Counted from the stretch's first letter, positions 34,878 to 43,995 are shown. The stretch: 61,802 nucleotides of DNA from Novosphingobium sp. BW1 (GCF_008107685.1 NZ_VIRF01000102.1:1-61802), one strand, 5' to 3'. Notes: generated by a model from the letters alone, not told the origin. Numbers and translations are program-made.

Positions 34878-35930
34878 TCAGGCGGTTTCAGCAACCTCGG
34901 GGCGGCGCATCTTGCTTTCCGCCTCACGGTCCGCGACCGCCGAGGTGGTCAGACCTTCTGCCTCAGCCATCTGCAGGATACCGGCCGTGCGCGGCCCGAT
35001 TGCCAGCACGCGCCCGCGCACCTGATCTTCGCTTTCGCCAAGGTATTCGGCGGCCACGTTGATGATGCCGCCCGCGTTCACGACGTAGTCGGGCGCGTAG
35101 AGAATCGAACGCGCAGCCAACGCCTCGGCCATATCGGGGGTGGCGAGCTGGTTGTTGGCCGCCCCGCACACGAGCCCGGCCTTGAGCCCCGCAACGGTCG
35201 CACCGTCAAGCGCGCCGCCCAGCGCACATGGCGCGAAGACATCGCAGGCGATCCCGGCAATGGTGTCGATCGAGGCCAGCTGCGCGCCCAGTTCCTCGGC
35301 GAGCGCGGACGCACGCGCGCCGTCGATGTCGGCGAGGACGAGCTTTGCCCCCTCCTCGGCCAGCAGGCGCGCGAGGCGCCCACCAACACTACCCACGCCC
35401 TGCAGGGCCACGGTCGTACCCGCCAGCGAGCCGCCGAAGCGCAGCTTTGCCGCCGCCTTCATCGCCTCAAACACGCCCAGCGCCGTCCACGGCGAGGGAT
35501 CGCCGCCCGCGAAGCCGGGACGCGCAGTGCGCCCGGCAACGTGGCGGGTGTTGGTGGCGATGGCTTCCATGTCGGCAATCGTCGTGCCCACGTCCTCGGC
35601 GGTGACGTAGCGCCCGCCGAGCCGTTCGACGGCCTCACCAAAGGCCTCGAACAGGGCCTTGCGGTCGAAATCACCGGCCGGACGGCGGATCACCGACTTG
35701 CCGCCCCCCAGCGGCAGCTCGGCCGAGGCGTTCTTGTAGCTCATGCCCTCGGCCAGACGCATCGCATCGGCCAGCGCGGTTTCGGGAGCATCGTAGGTCC
35801 AAAAGCGGCAGCCACCGGCGGCGGGACCGCGCGCGGTGGAGTGAATGACGATGTACCCATCGAGACCGGCCTTGGAATCCTCCAGGCGGATGCATTCTTC
35901 GGGCACGCTGCGCGTGGCGGCGACAACCAT
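34878..35930 (-). CDS. Leucine/phenylalanine/valine-type amino-acid dehydrogenase
   Basis: A 350-residue Glu/Leu/Phe/Val dehydrogenase. The substrate domain contains ARGPAAGGCRFWTY and the catalytic lysine in SAELPLGGGKSVI; the Asp of YVTAEDVGT follows. The NAD domain has VALQGVGSVGGRLARLL and CGAANNQLA. It deaminates branched-chain or aromatic amino acids to 2-oxo acids with NAD+. ATG 35930 has a GGAGTGA ribosome site. It is divergent from an Lrp/AsnC regulator, an arrangement that usually means direct control. Confidence 0.88.
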   Translation of the reverse strand: MVVAATRSVPEECIRLEDSKAGLDGYIVIHSTARGPAAGGCRFWTYDAPETALADAMRLAEGMSYKNASAELPLGGGKSVIRRPAGDFDRKALFEAFGEAVERLGGRYVTAEDVGTTIADMEAIATNTRHVAGRTARPGFAGGDPSPWTALGVFEAMKAAAKLRFGGSLAGTTVALQGVGSVGGRLARLLAEEGAKLVLADIDGARASALAEELGAQLASIDTIAGIACDVFAPCALGGALDGATVAGLKAGLVCGAANNQLATPDMAEALAARSILYAPDYVVNAGGIINVAAEYLGESEDQVRGRVLAIGPRTAGILQMAEAEGLTTSAVADREAESKMRRPEVAETA

Positions 35931-36055
35931 CGTATCACTCCTTTGCTTGGGGCACCGTTCATAGCGTGTGCGCCACGGAAAATCCTTTCTCATTCCGGCT
36001 CAGTAGGGCCTCAGCACGAATGGACCTTTCGCAAACCACGTCTATAGAGGTGAGG

Positions 36056-36517
36056 ATGACCGAGCTTGACGCTTATGAGCGAAAAATTCTCCGCGAACTG
36101 CAACGCGACGCCAGCCAGACCACGGCGCAGATCGCCGAGAAGGTCGGCCTCTCCGCCTCGCCCTGCTGGCGGCGCATCGACCGGCTTGAACGCGAGGGTG
36201 TGATCGTGCGCCGCGTGGCCATCGTCGACCGTGAGAAAGTGGGCCTCACCGCGCACGTCTTCGTGCAGGTCAAGCTCAACGCCCATGGCCGCGCCAACCT
36301 CGACGAATTCGCCGCGCAGATCCGCGACTTTCCCGAGGTGCTCGACTGCTACGTGATGATGGGATCGATCGACTTCATGATCCGCGTCGTCGCCGAGGAC
36401 ATCAAGGCCTACGAGCGCTTCTTCTTCGGCAAGCTCTCGCAGTTGCCCGGCGTGCAGGAAGTAAACTCGATCGTGGCGCTCTCGCAGATCAAGTCGACAA
36501 CGGAACTTCCCATCTGA
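36056..36517 (+). CDS. Lrp/AsnC-family transcriptional regulator
   Basis: A 153-residue regulator with an N-terminal helix-turn-helix (ILRELQRDASQTTAQIAEKVGLSASPCWRRIDRLEREGVI) and a C-terminal RAM ligand domain (FVQVKLNAHGRANLDEF, YVMMGSIDFMIRVVAEDIKAYERFF). ATG 36056 is favoured by AGAGGTGAGG just upstream; an earlier in-frame ATG would add 30 residues read from the promoter. It probably senses leucine or a similar amino acid and controls the divergent dehydrogenase. The intergenic region holds CGGAA...TTCCG arms (about 35979-36000) that could be an operator. Confidence 0.88.
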   Translation: MTELDAYERKILRELQRDASQTTAQIAEKVGLSASPCWRRIDRLEREGVIVRRVAIVDREKVGLTAHVFVQVKLNAHGRANLDEFAAQIRDFPEVLDCYVMMGSIDFMIRVVAEDIKAYERFFFGKLSQLPGVQEVNSIVALSQIKSTTELPI

Positions 36518-36533
36518 AGAAGAAGGAAGGAAG

Positions 36534-36655
36534 GGATTCAAGGGGGCATCGCCCCTTGCCCCCGTTACTGTCGACCTCACCATTCTCGGCCAAGGTGGCG
36601 CGAGAGCCCTGAGCAAGATAATTCGGGGAGCCCGAGGGCGATGGCCCTCGCAACC
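36534..36655 (+). repeat. Dispersed intergenic repeat, copy B
   Basis: About 122 bp. The left end starts GGATTCAAGGGGGCATCGCC. The inner block is CGACCTCACC. The right hairpin is CGAGGGCGATGGCCCTCG. It fills the space between the Lrp gene stop (36517) and the convergent MFS gene stop (36656), ending exactly at the latter. Confidence 0.85.
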
Positions 36656-37969
36656 CTACTTCACTTCCTCCACCCATTCGCGGCGCAGGAACGGCCCGGC
36701 CAGCGCCATCAGCGTCGCAGCCACAAGGTAGAGCACCAGCGCGAAGAGCATCGACATGCGCAACGCCTCGCTCCCGTAAACCGGGGTCAGCGCGGTCGAC
36801 AGCGCGCCCAGCGCGTAGATCCCGCCGCCAAGGCCGATGAGGTTGTTGATGAGGAGGAACAGCGCCGAGGCGGTCGCGCGCGCCGGCGGATCGACCAGAT
36901 GCTGGATCGCCGAGGTCACAGGTCCCAGCCAGACGTAGGCCAGCGCCTGAGGCACAAGGAAGAGCACGAAGGCCAGCGGCACGCTGGAGGTCCAGATGCC
37001 GGCCGCGAAGAGCGGCACCGCGACGGTATAGGCCATCGCCGGAACCCAGCCGTAGAACGCCCGGTCGGCCTTGCCCAGCTTATCGGCCAGGATACCGCCC
37101 AGAAGGACGCCCGCCGTTCCCCCGATCAGCAGCACCGCGCCGATGAACCAGGAAGTATGGACAAGGTCGAGCGCGAAACTGCGCTGGAGAAGGCTCGGCA
37201 GCCAGAAGGCAAGGCCATAGCCCAGCATCGAGCTGGAGGCCGCGCCGAAGCTCAGCAGCCAGAATGCCTTCTTGCGCGCGAGCACACGCGCCACCGCGCC
37301 CAGGGTGGGCGAGGCAGGCCCCCGGTCCGCCACGGCAGGCTTGGGCCGGTCGCGCACCACGAACTTGAAGGCGGGCGCGATGAGCAGGCCGCACAGGCCC
37401 ACGACCGCGAAGGCCGCACGCCAGTCCACCGTTGCCGCGACATAGCCCCCTGCAAGGACGCCCGCCGCCGAGCCCAGCGGGATTCCCAGCGAGTAGATCG
37501 ACAGCGCGAAGGCGCGCCGCTCGGACGGGAAGTGGTCGCCGATCACCGCGTAGGACGGCGCGACGCCGCCCGCCTCACCGATGCCCACGCCAAGGCGGGC
37601 CAGGAAGATGTGCCAGAACCCCTGCGCCAGACCGCACATGGCAGTGAACAGGCTCCAGCATACGAGCGAGCCAGTGATGACCCAGGAACGGCTTGTGCGG
37701 TCCGCGAGCGAGGCCAGCGGCACGCCCAGCGTCGAATAGAGGATTGCGAAGGCGAGCCCGCCCAGAAGACCCATCTGCGCGTCGGACAGGTCGAGGTCCG
37801 CTTGGATCGGCGCAGCGAGGATCGCAAGGATCTGCCGATCCACGAAATTAAAGATGTAGACCAGCAGCAGCATCGCCAGCACCAGGTTGGCTGACGCAGC
37901 CTTGCGCTCGCCCGGAGCGGATGCGGGTGCAGGCGGCGGCGCGGCGCGGGAGGTGTCCAGTGTGGCCAT
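36656..37969 (-). CDS. Spinster-like MFS transporter
   Basis: A 437-residue, 12-helix MFS protein. VYIFNFVDRQILAILAAPIQADLDLSDAQMG in helix 1-2 and GIGEAGGVAPSYAVIGDHFPSERRAFALSIYSLGIPLGSA are the signatures of the Spinster-like group common in sphingomonads. Substrates of that group are mostly unknown and include organic acids and lipids. ATG 37969 leaves 1 bp between its start and the hydrolase stop, so it is translated after the alpha/beta hydrolase as the third gene of the TonB receptor operon. Confidence 0.88.
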   Translation of the reverse strand: MATLDTSRAAPPPAPASAPGERKAASANLVLAMLLLVYIFNFVDRQILAILAAPIQADLDLSDAQMGLLGGLAFAILYSTLGVPLASLADRTSRSWVITGSLVCWSLFTAMCGLAQGFWHIFLARLGVGIGEAGGVAPSYAVIGDHFPSERRAFALSIYSLGIPLGSAAGVLAGGYVAATVDWRAAFAVVGLCGLLIAPAFKFVVRDRPKPAVADRGPASPTLGAVARVLARKKAFWLLSFGAASSSMLGYGLAFWLPSLLQRSFALDLVHTSWFIGAVLLIGGTAGVLLGGILADKLGKADRAFYGWVPAMAYTVAVPLFAAGIWTSSVPLAFVLFLVPQALAYVWLGPVTSAIQHLVDPPARATASALFLLINNLIGLGGGIYALGALSTALTPVYGSEALRMSMLFALVLYLVAATLMALAGPFLRREWVEEVK

Positions 37970-37970
37970 G

Positions 37971-38840
37971 TCAGCCCATGTGCTCCTTGCAGAAGGCGGT
38001 GATCGCGGCACGCGCGGGCGGCTCGTCGAGGATCGGGGCATGGCCCACGCGCGCGATCTCCACCGCGTCATAGGGGCCAGAATGGCGGCTGGCCATTTCG
38101 GCAACGGTAGCCGCGCTCAGGAGGTCCGAAATCGCGCCGCGAATGACCAGTACAGGGATGGCATCGAGCGCGTCCCACAAGGGCCACAGATCGGGCGGTA
38201 CCACGGTCGCATCCTCGCCCGACACGCCCTTCGAGATTTCCGGGTCGTAGGCAAAGGAGACTGTCCCGTCGGGGTTCTCCACGCAGGTCCGGCGCGCGAA
38301 AGCCATCCAGTCGGCCTGCCCGAAATCGGGGAAGGCCGGTGCGTTGATGGCCCGGCAGCGGGCGGCGGCCGCATTCCAAGCCGCCATCGGGCCACCCGGT
38401 CCGACATAGCCCTGGATACGGGTCAGCCCCTCGGTATCGAGGACCGGGCCAATGTCGTTGAAGACCATGGCCCTGGCAAAGCCCGGGCGCATTGCCTGCA
38501 TGACCAGCGCCATCAGCCCGCCCATCGAGGTGCCGATCACGCCGCAGTCTTCAATGCCCAGCCCGTCCAGAAGCGCAAACATGTCCGCGCAATAGACGTC
38601 CGGGCGGTACTGCGCCGGGTCCGGGTCCCACTGCGAGAGCCCGCGCCCGCGCTGGTCTGGAACGATCAGGCGGTAGTCGCCCGCAAGGTAGGCAGCAACC
38701 GGCTCGAAGTCGGCGCTGTTGCGGGTAAGGCCGTGCATAAGCAGCAGCACGGGCGCGTCGGGGCGCGAGGCGGAATAGTCGCGCGCGACCAGATCCAGCC
38801 GCCCACAGGCGCTGCGATAGCGGTGGAGCGCGTAGTCCAT
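37971..38840 (-). CDS. Alpha/beta hydrolase
   Basis: A 289-residue hydrolase of the canonical fold without signal peptide. The oxyanion segment LLLMHGLTRNSADFEPVA, VPDQRGRGLSQWD, the nucleophile elbow GVIGTSMGGLMALVM and the late His in IARVGHAPILDEP complete the triad. It would cleave an ester, lactone or C-C bond in the cytoplasm. Clustering with a TonB receptor and an MFS carrier suggests that the hydrolysed compound is imported by them. ATG 38840 follows an AGGAAAGGA site; the earlier in-frame TTG is less likely. Confidence 0.85.
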   Translation of the reverse strand: MDYALHRYRSACGRLDLVARDYSASRPDAPVLLLMHGLTRNSADFEPVAAYLAGDYRLIVPDQRGRGLSQWDPDPAQYRPDVYCADMFALLDGLGIEDCGVIGTSMGGLMALVMQAMRPGFARAMVFNDIGPVLDTEGLTRIQGYVGPGGPMAAWNAAAARCRAINAPAFPDFGQADWMAFARRTCVENPDGTVSFAYDPEISKGVSGEDATVVPPDLWPLWDALDAIPVLVIRGAISDLLSAATVAEMASRHSGPYDAVEIARVGHAPILDEPPARAAITAFCKEHMG

Positions 38841-38880
38841 CGTTGGGGTATCCTTTCCTGGCAAAGCCCGTCCCTGATCG

Positions 38881-38927
38881 GGTCCGGCGGCGCGGCATGC
38901 CTCCCAGCATCGCCGCCCAGCCGGACC
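38881..38927 (-). other. Intercistronic hairpin between TonB receptor and hydrolase genes
   Basis: GGTCCGG and CCGGACC form the outer stem and GCGGCATGC with GCATCGCCGC the inner one. No T run follows, so it is probably a transcript-stabilising or partial-attenuation hairpin rather than a terminator. Confidence 0.55.
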
Positions 38928-38958
38928 GGTAGGCCCTGCCTCTAGTGCGTGTCTACGT

Positions 38959-41325
38959 TCAGAATTCCAGCGACGCGGTCACGAAGACCTGCCGCGGGTT
39001 GCCGTAGAACGCGGTCAGCGTGCCCTCGGTGCCCAGGGTCGGGGTCAGCGGGCTCGCCAGCGCGCCGGTCAGCGGATCGGCGGCCATGAAGGTGTAGCCC
39101 GAGGTCTTGTAGCGCTTGTCGGTCAGGTTCTTGCCGTGGACGCCCAGGCTCCAGTTGCCGCCGGGCGCGGTGTAGACGATGCTCGCATCGATGAGCGCGT
39201 AGGAGCCCTGGTCGAGGTAGGGGTTGGGCAGCTCGAACTGGTAGGTCTTGCTGCGGAACGAGACGGTCGAGCTGAACGAGAGGTCGCCATCGCCGACCGG
39301 CGTCTCATAACCCAGCGTGCCGCTGCCGGTCCATTCGGGCGTGTTCTGGATCTTGCGGTAGTCCGAAACGTCGGTCGGCTGACCGCCGATGAGGCCCTCA
39401 TACTCGGTGTAGCGCGCATCGATCCAACCCAGCGATCCCGCGAAGGTCAGGCGATCGCCCATTCCAGCGAGGTCACGGGCAAGCGTGGCGTTCGTCTCCA
39501 GCTCGATACCGTCGATCTTGGCCTTGCCCGCGTTGGTGATGACCCCGCAGAAGGTCGGGATGCCGCCCACCGTACAGCCCGCCGACCCCGGGATCTGGAC
39601 GTCGCTGTAGTCCATGTGGAAGGCCGCGAGCGCGACATAAAGATCACCCCCGAAGAGGTTGCCCTTGTAGCCGATCTCGTAGCTGTTCACCGTTTCGGGA
39701 TCGAAGCTCAGGTAATCGGCGATCTCGCCATCGCTGGGAATGCCGCTCGGGTTGCTGGTCGGGGCGTTTACGCCCACGCCGCGCGGGTCGAAGCCGCCGC
39801 CCTTGAAGCCCTGGCTGAAGCCACCGTAAATATTGTGGTCGGGCGTAGGCTTGAACGAAAGCGAGACACGCGGGGTGAACTTCTTGAAGGTCGCCGAGCC
39901 CGAGAAGTTGGTGCTCGCCCCGCCGAAGGGAATGCCCGCGCCGCCAAAGACCGGCGAGCCACCGCCCAGGTAGTTCTGGCGCAAAATGGAAGCTGAGCGC
40001 TTGTCCCAGGTGTAGCGGCCACCGCCCGAGAGGCTGAGCTGGTCGGTGATATCGAGGGTGAAGTCGGCGAACGCGGCCCAGGTATCGGTCTCGACGTCGG
40101 CCTGGGTGAAGGCGGTGAGGCCATCAAACGCGGTGAACAGGCGCACGTCGAACTGCGTGTCGGCGGTCGCGGTCAGATAGTAGAAACCGACCAGTGCCTG
40201 GAGCGGGCCACCGTCATCGTACTGCAGCTGGAATTCCTGGCTGAGCTGTTCGTTGCGGTAGTAGGCCGGAACGTCGAGGTCGACCGCAGGCAGCGCGTCG
40301 AAGTCGATCGGCGAGGCGCTGGAATCCTTACGCCAGGCGCTGATCGACTTGAGAGTCAGCGTATCCGAGATATCCGCCGTCGCGTTCATCGAAAGCCCAT
40401 AAGCCTCGACGTACTGGGTGGGGTCCATCAGCCCGCCGCGGGTGTCGTAGACATCGTCCAGCACCGGCGCGCCGCTAACGAAGCCCGGGGTCAGGCGGTG
40501 GCCGCCGCGCGCGTTGGAGTTGTCCTTGGTGTAGTCACCCGAGATCTTGATCAGCACTGGCTCACCGTAGCCACCGATCTCGAGGCTGGCGCGCCCTGCC
40601 CAGATGTCCTTGTTGTAGTTTTCCTCGCCCGTGGTGAGGTTGTCGCCGAAGCCCCCGCGCGAAAGGCGCGCGAACGATCCGCCCACGCGGATGAGGTCGG
40701 TCAGCGGCGTCGAGGCCGTCACCACCACATCCGCCTGGTCATACGTGCCGAGCGTGCCGCGCACCTTGATGGACGGGTCGAGCGGCATGTTCTTGGTCAC
40801 GTACTTGACCGCACCGCCGATGGTGTTGCGCCCGTAGAGCGTCCCTTGCGGCCCGCGCAGGACCTCGATGCGCTCGACGTCGTAAATGTCGAGAACGGCG
40901 GCCTGCGGACGGTTGAGATAGACATCGTCGAGATAGATGCCCACGCCCTGCTCGAAGCCCGAGACCGGGTCCTGCTGGCCGATGCCGCGGATGAAGGCGG
41001 ACAGTGTGGAGTTGGTGCCGCGCGAGGGTTCGAGCGTCACGTTGGGAGCCGACTGGGCAATCTCGGTAACATCGAGCGCGCCGGTCTTGGCGAGCTGCTC
41101 ACCACTGAAGCTGGTCACCGCGATGGGCACATCGACCAGGCGCTCCTCGCGCCGGCGGGCGGTGACGATGATCGCGCCGCCGGTTGCCTCAGGCGGCGTT
41201 TCGGCCTGCGCGGAGGCGGCTTCCGCCTCCTGCGCGGCGGCCGGAGCCGACAGGACAAGAGCCCCCATACCGGCGAGAAGCGCCAGCGCACTCGTCTCAC
41301 GAACACGGAATCGCGCCTTGTTCAT
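38959..41325 (-). CDS. TonB-dependent receptor (CirA-like, sphingomonad type)
   Basis: A 788-residue outer membrane receptor. It has a Sec signal ending SAPAAAQE, a TonB box IIVTARRREERLVDVPIAVT, a plug with QQDPVSGFEQGVGIYLDDVYLNRPQAA and IEVLRGPQGTLYGRNTIGGA, and a barrel ending FVTASLEF. This subgroup is greatly expanded in sphingomonads and often sits with catabolic genes for plant or aromatic compounds rather than siderophores. The ATG at 41325 has a GGGAGTGA site. It leads an operon with the hydrolase and MFS genes and is divergent from a TetR gene. Confidence 0.9.
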   Translation of the reverse strand: MNKARFRVRETSALALLAGMGALVLSAPAAAQEAEAASAQAETPPEATGGAIIVTARRREERLVDVPIAVTSFSGEQLAKTGALDVTEIAQSAPNVTLEPSRGTNSTLSAFIRGIGQQDPVSGFEQGVGIYLDDVYLNRPQAAVLDIYDVERIEVLRGPQGTLYGRNTIGGAVKYVTKNMPLDPSIKVRGTLGTYDQADVVVTASTPLTDLIRVGGSFARLSRGGFGDNLTTGEENYNKDIWAGRASLEIGGYGEPVLIKISGDYTKDNSNARGGHRLTPGFVSGAPVLDDVYDTRGGLMDPTQYVEAYGLSMNATADISDTLTLKSISAWRKDSSASPIDFDALPAVDLDVPAYYRNEQLSQEFQLQYDDGGPLQALVGFYYLTATADTQFDVRLFTAFDGLTAFTQADVETDTWAAFADFTLDITDQLSLSGGGRYTWDKRSASILRQNYLGGGSPVFGGAGIPFGGASTNFSGSATFKKFTPRVSLSFKPTPDHNIYGGFSQGFKGGGFDPRGVGVNAPTSNPSGIPSDGEIADYLSFDPETVNSYEIGYKGNLFGGDLYVALAAFHMDYSDVQIPGSAGCTVGGIPTFCGVITNAGKAKIDGIELETNATLARDLAGMGDRLTFAGSLGWIDARYTEYEGLIGGQPTDVSDYRKIQNTPEWTGSGTLGYETPVGDGDLSFSSTVSFRSKTYQFELPNPYLDQGSYALIDASIVYTAPGGNWSLGVHGKNLTDKRYKTSGYTFMAADPLTGALASPLTPTLGTEGTLTAFYGNPRQVFVTASLEF

Positions 41326-41375
41326 AGCATTCACTCCCAATGAACCAATTCTTGTTGGGCCCTGCTTATTGATAC

Positions 41376-41391
41376 TTGAACCGGGTTTCAA
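41376..41391. promoter_or_regulatory. Candidate TetR operator
   Basis: TTGAACCGGGTTTCAA, an inverted repeat (TTGAA/TTCAA) between the divergent TonB receptor and TetR genes. Position and symmetry fit a TetR dimer site; the assignment is inference. Confidence 0.5.
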
Positions 41392-41437
41392 CTCCAAAGA
41401 TTTGCCAAGGCTCGCAAGAGCCGATAGCTGTGGCTTC

Positions 41438-42118
41438 GTGAGCACAGAACAGCCCCCCCTGGAGGATCCGAACGGCGCGCCGTCCCCGGCCAAGAACGGC
41501 GCACACCCGCCAGCGGACAAGGTTCCGCGTACCGAGCGCGGGCGCAAGACGCGGCGCAAGCTGCTCGACGCGGCGGCTATCGAATTTGGCGAAAGGGGCT
41601 TTCACGAGGCTTCGATCACCTCGATCACGCAGCGCGCCGGAACCGCGCTGGGCAGTTTCTACACCTATTTCGATTCCAAGGACGAAATCTACCGCGCGCT
41701 CGTCAGCGATCTCAGCGCGCGCGTGCGCGAAGCCGCGCGCGAGGCTCGGTGCACCGAGCTTCCCGCGCTGGAAGCCGAGCGCGTGGCGCTCACCAACTTC
41801 CTCAAGTTCGCGAACGAGCACAAGGAGATCTACCGGATCATCGACGAGTGCGAATTCGTCGATCCCGCGACCTTCCGCGCGCACTACGAAGGCACCGCCA
41901 GGCGCATCACCGAACGCCTCGCCGACGGGGTGCGCAAGGGCGAGTTGCGCGCCGATGTCGAGGAAGCCCACGCCTGGGCGATCATGGGCATGAACGTGTT
42001 CCTGGGCCTGCGCTACGCCGTGTGGACACAGGACCGCAGCCCCGCCGAGGTGGCCGAGATCGCCAACGCCATCCTGCGCGGCGGGATCAACGCGCAACGC
42101 GATGACCCGGCAACGTAA
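41438..42118 (+). CDS. TetR-family transcriptional regulator
   Basis: About 226 residues. After a disordered proline-rich head, the DNA-binding domain reads RRKLLDAAAIEFGERGFHEASITSITQRAGTALGSFYTYFDSKDEIYRAL, a textbook TetR_N. The C-terminal part is all-helical (LTNFLKFANEHKEIYRIIDECEF) as in the family. No ATG is available at the right place; GTG 41438 is my choice, with TTG 41402 an alternative. It is divergent from the TonB receptor operon and probably represses it until a ligand derived from the imported compound binds. Confidence 0.85.
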   Translation: MSTEQPPLEDPNGAPSPAKNGAHPPADKVPRTERGRKTRRKLLDAAAIEFGERGFHEASITSITQRAGTALGSFYTYFDSKDEIYRALVSDLSARVREAAREARCTELPALEAERVALTNFLKFANEHKEIYRIIDECEFVDPATFRAHYEGTARRITERLADGVRKGELRADVEEAHAWAIMGMNVFLGLRYAVWTQDRSPAEVAEIANAILRGGINAQRDDPAT

Positions 42119-42225
42119 GCGCCCTTTCCCGCAGCGGGACACCCGGTACCCGGGCACTGGCGCGAGGGCGGGCAATCTGCGATCAGGACAGGATAGACAG
42201 ACCCCGTACGAAGTGGCCCGCCAAC

Positions 42226-42867
42226 GTGAGTTCCCGCCTTCTCCTGCTTTCCGGCCTCGGCGCCATCGTCGCGATCGGTGGCGTGCTGACACTTGCGGCC
42301 CGCTCGGACCCGGCGCCCGAAGCTACGCCTAGCCCGGAGGAGATCGCCATGGCCGAGCCGGTCCAAGCCGCTGCCGAGCCTCCTGCCCCTTCGCCGGACG
42401 AGCCTTTCGTCATCAAGCGCATCCTCCCGATCAATGGACCGATCCGCTACGGTGAATGGCACTGGGACGAGGACGGCGTGCCCGATGGCCCGCTCGTCAT
42501 CACCGTAGACCTGGACGCGCGTGTCCTCTCGGTCTTTCGCGGTGGCTACGAGATCGGAGCGACAGCCGTTCTGCTGGGCAGCCAGGACAAGCCCACCCCC
42601 ACCGGCGTCTTTCCCATCACCGAGAAGGACATCGACCACGTCTCGAACATCTACACCGGCGCGCCGATGCCCTACATGCAGCGCCTGACCAACGACGGCG
42701 TCTCTCTGCACGGCTCGAAAGTGGAGAAAGGCTTTGCCAGCCACGGCTGCGTGGGCATGCCCGATCCCTTTGCGGCCAAACTGTTTCAGATGACCAAGCT
42801 GGGCGACAAGGTCTACATCACGCGCGGCAAGCAGATCGGCATGGGCGACAGCCTCGTCGAAGGATGA
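42226..42867 (+). CDS. L,D-transpeptidase (YkuD) family protein
   Basis: A 213-residue protein with an N-terminal membrane anchor (residues 4-25), a Pro/Ala/Glu linker and a YkuD domain: LVITVDLDARVLSVFRGGYEIG, PTPTGVFPITEKD, His162 in LHGSK and the catalytic Cys175 in SHGCVGMP. Such enzymes form 3-3 peptidoglycan crosslinks or attach proteins to peptidoglycan in the periplasm. The arginine usual two residues after the Cys is Gly177 here, so activity or substrate may differ. GTG at 42226 is the only sensible start. Dispersed repeat C begins 5 bp after the stop. Confidence 0.83.
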   Translation: MSSRLLLLSGLGAIVAIGGVLTLAARSDPAPEATPSPEEIAMAEPVQAAAEPPAPSPDEPFVIKRILPINGPIRYGEWHWDEDGVPDGPLVITVDLDARVLSVFRGGYEIGATAVLLGSQDKPTPTGVFPITEKDIDHVSNIYTGAPMPYMQRLTNDGVSLHGSKVEKGFASHGCVGMPDPFAAKLFQMTKLGDKVYITRGKQIGMGDSLVEG

Positions 42868-42871
42868 GACA

Positions 42872-42994
42872 CGATTCAGGGGCCATCGCCCGTTGACCCC
42901 AGAATCGGCGACCTCACCTACCTCAGCCAAGGCAGCGCGCCTAACGTGAACTAGACGGTATGGGGAGCCCGAGGGCGATGGCCCTTGGATATCC
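42872..42994 (+). repeat. Dispersed intergenic repeat, copy C
   Basis: About 123 bp with left hairpin region GATTCAGGGGCCATCGCCCG, inner CGACCTCACC, and right hairpin GAGGGCGATGGCCC. It occupies the gap between the L,D-transpeptidase stop (42867) and the convergent tilS stop (43000). Confidence 0.85.
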
Positions 42995-42999
42995 TTCTT

Positions 43000-43995
43000 C
43001 TATCTCTTCACCGCGCGGCGCGGCGCCTTGGCAAAGCTCCACCCGCCCGCGTTGGGGCGTACGACAAGATTGCCGATAGAGGCAGGCTCACCGGCGCACA
43101 ACGCATCGAACAGACGTGCGACCGCGCTTCCGCGCGGTTCCTGTCCGTCGAGTTCGGTGACGATGCGCGCAACCACGCGCAGGGCCACCGCGCGCGGGGC
43201 CTGGGGCTTGTAGCGCAGCCCCATCGGCTCCTTCTTGAGGCACGAGCGGTATTCGAGGTCCGCCATCCACGCGAGCGCCGCGTCTGCTTCGGCCAGGTGC
43301 GCGGCGCTTTGCGCAACCGCTGCAACGTCGATCCAGTCGGCCTGCGCCAACGCCTTGCGCAGCCGCACCCGGTCGTAGCGCTCGTTCGCATTGCTAGGGT
43401 CCTGCGCGGCCTCGACCCCGGCCCTCTCGACGATCTCGGCCAGTTCGCTGCGGCGCCATCCCAGCACCGGACGCAGCAGCGGGATCTGCGTTTCGGGCAC
43501 CCGGCCCAGCGCGCGCGTTCCAGCGAGGCCCGCGACACCGCTCGCACGGTTGAGGCGCATCAACAGTGTCTCGGCCTGATCGTCGGCGTGGTGGCCCGAA
43601 AGGATCGCGGCGAGTCCCCGCTCCTCGACCCAAATCGCCAGCGCCGCGTAGCGCGCGGCGCGGGCCATCGCCTGCACGTTGCCCTCGGGCACGGTGACAG
43701 GAAGAATGGCGTGGGGGACGCCCAGCCGCCCGCAGAGCGCCGCGACATCAGCGGCTTCCTGCGCGCTTTCGGGGCGCAGGCCATGCTCGACGGTCGCCGC
43801 CTCGACCCGGCCCGGAAAGGCCGCAGCAGCGAGCAGCAGCAGCGCAGTGCTGTCCGGCCCGCCGGAGACCGCAAAGCCCAGCCGCACAGCCTCATCCGCC
43901 AGCGCCCAGCCCCACAGCGCGGTCAGATCGGCGTGAAACCGATCGACCGCCTCGGGAGCCGGGACCAGCGCGGGATCAGTTGCAGTCGAGCCCAT
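43000..43995 (-). CDS. tilS: tRNA(Ile)-lysidine synthase
   Basis: A 331-residue PP-loop ATPase. The ATP motif SGGPDSTAL, the VEHGLRPESAQEA segment, SGHHADDQAETLLMRL and LLRPVLGWRRSELAE are all typical of TilS, which modifies the wobble C of the AUA-reading tRNA to lysidine; it is normally essential. The protein is shorter than E. coli TilS, lacking most of the C-terminal domains, as is usual in alphaproteobacteria. ATG 43995 overlaps the cpoB stop by 20 bp; 44022 is an alternative. The cpoB-tilS order is common in this class. Confidence 0.9.
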   Translation of the reverse strand: MGSTATDPALVPAPEAVDRFHADLTALWGWALADEAVRLGFAVSGGPDSTALLLLAAAAFPGRVEAATVEHGLRPESAQEAADVAALCGRLGVPHAILPVTVPEGNVQAMARAARYAALAIWVEERGLAAILSGHHADDQAETLLMRLNRASGVAGLAGTRALGRVPETQIPLLRPVLGWRRSELAEIVERAGVEAAQDPSNANERYDRVRLRKALAQADWIDVAAVAQSAAHLAEADAALAWMADLEYRSCLKKEPMGLRYKPQAPRAVALRVVARIVTELDGQEPRGSAVARLFDALCAGEPASIGNLVVRPNAGGWSFAKAPRRAVKR

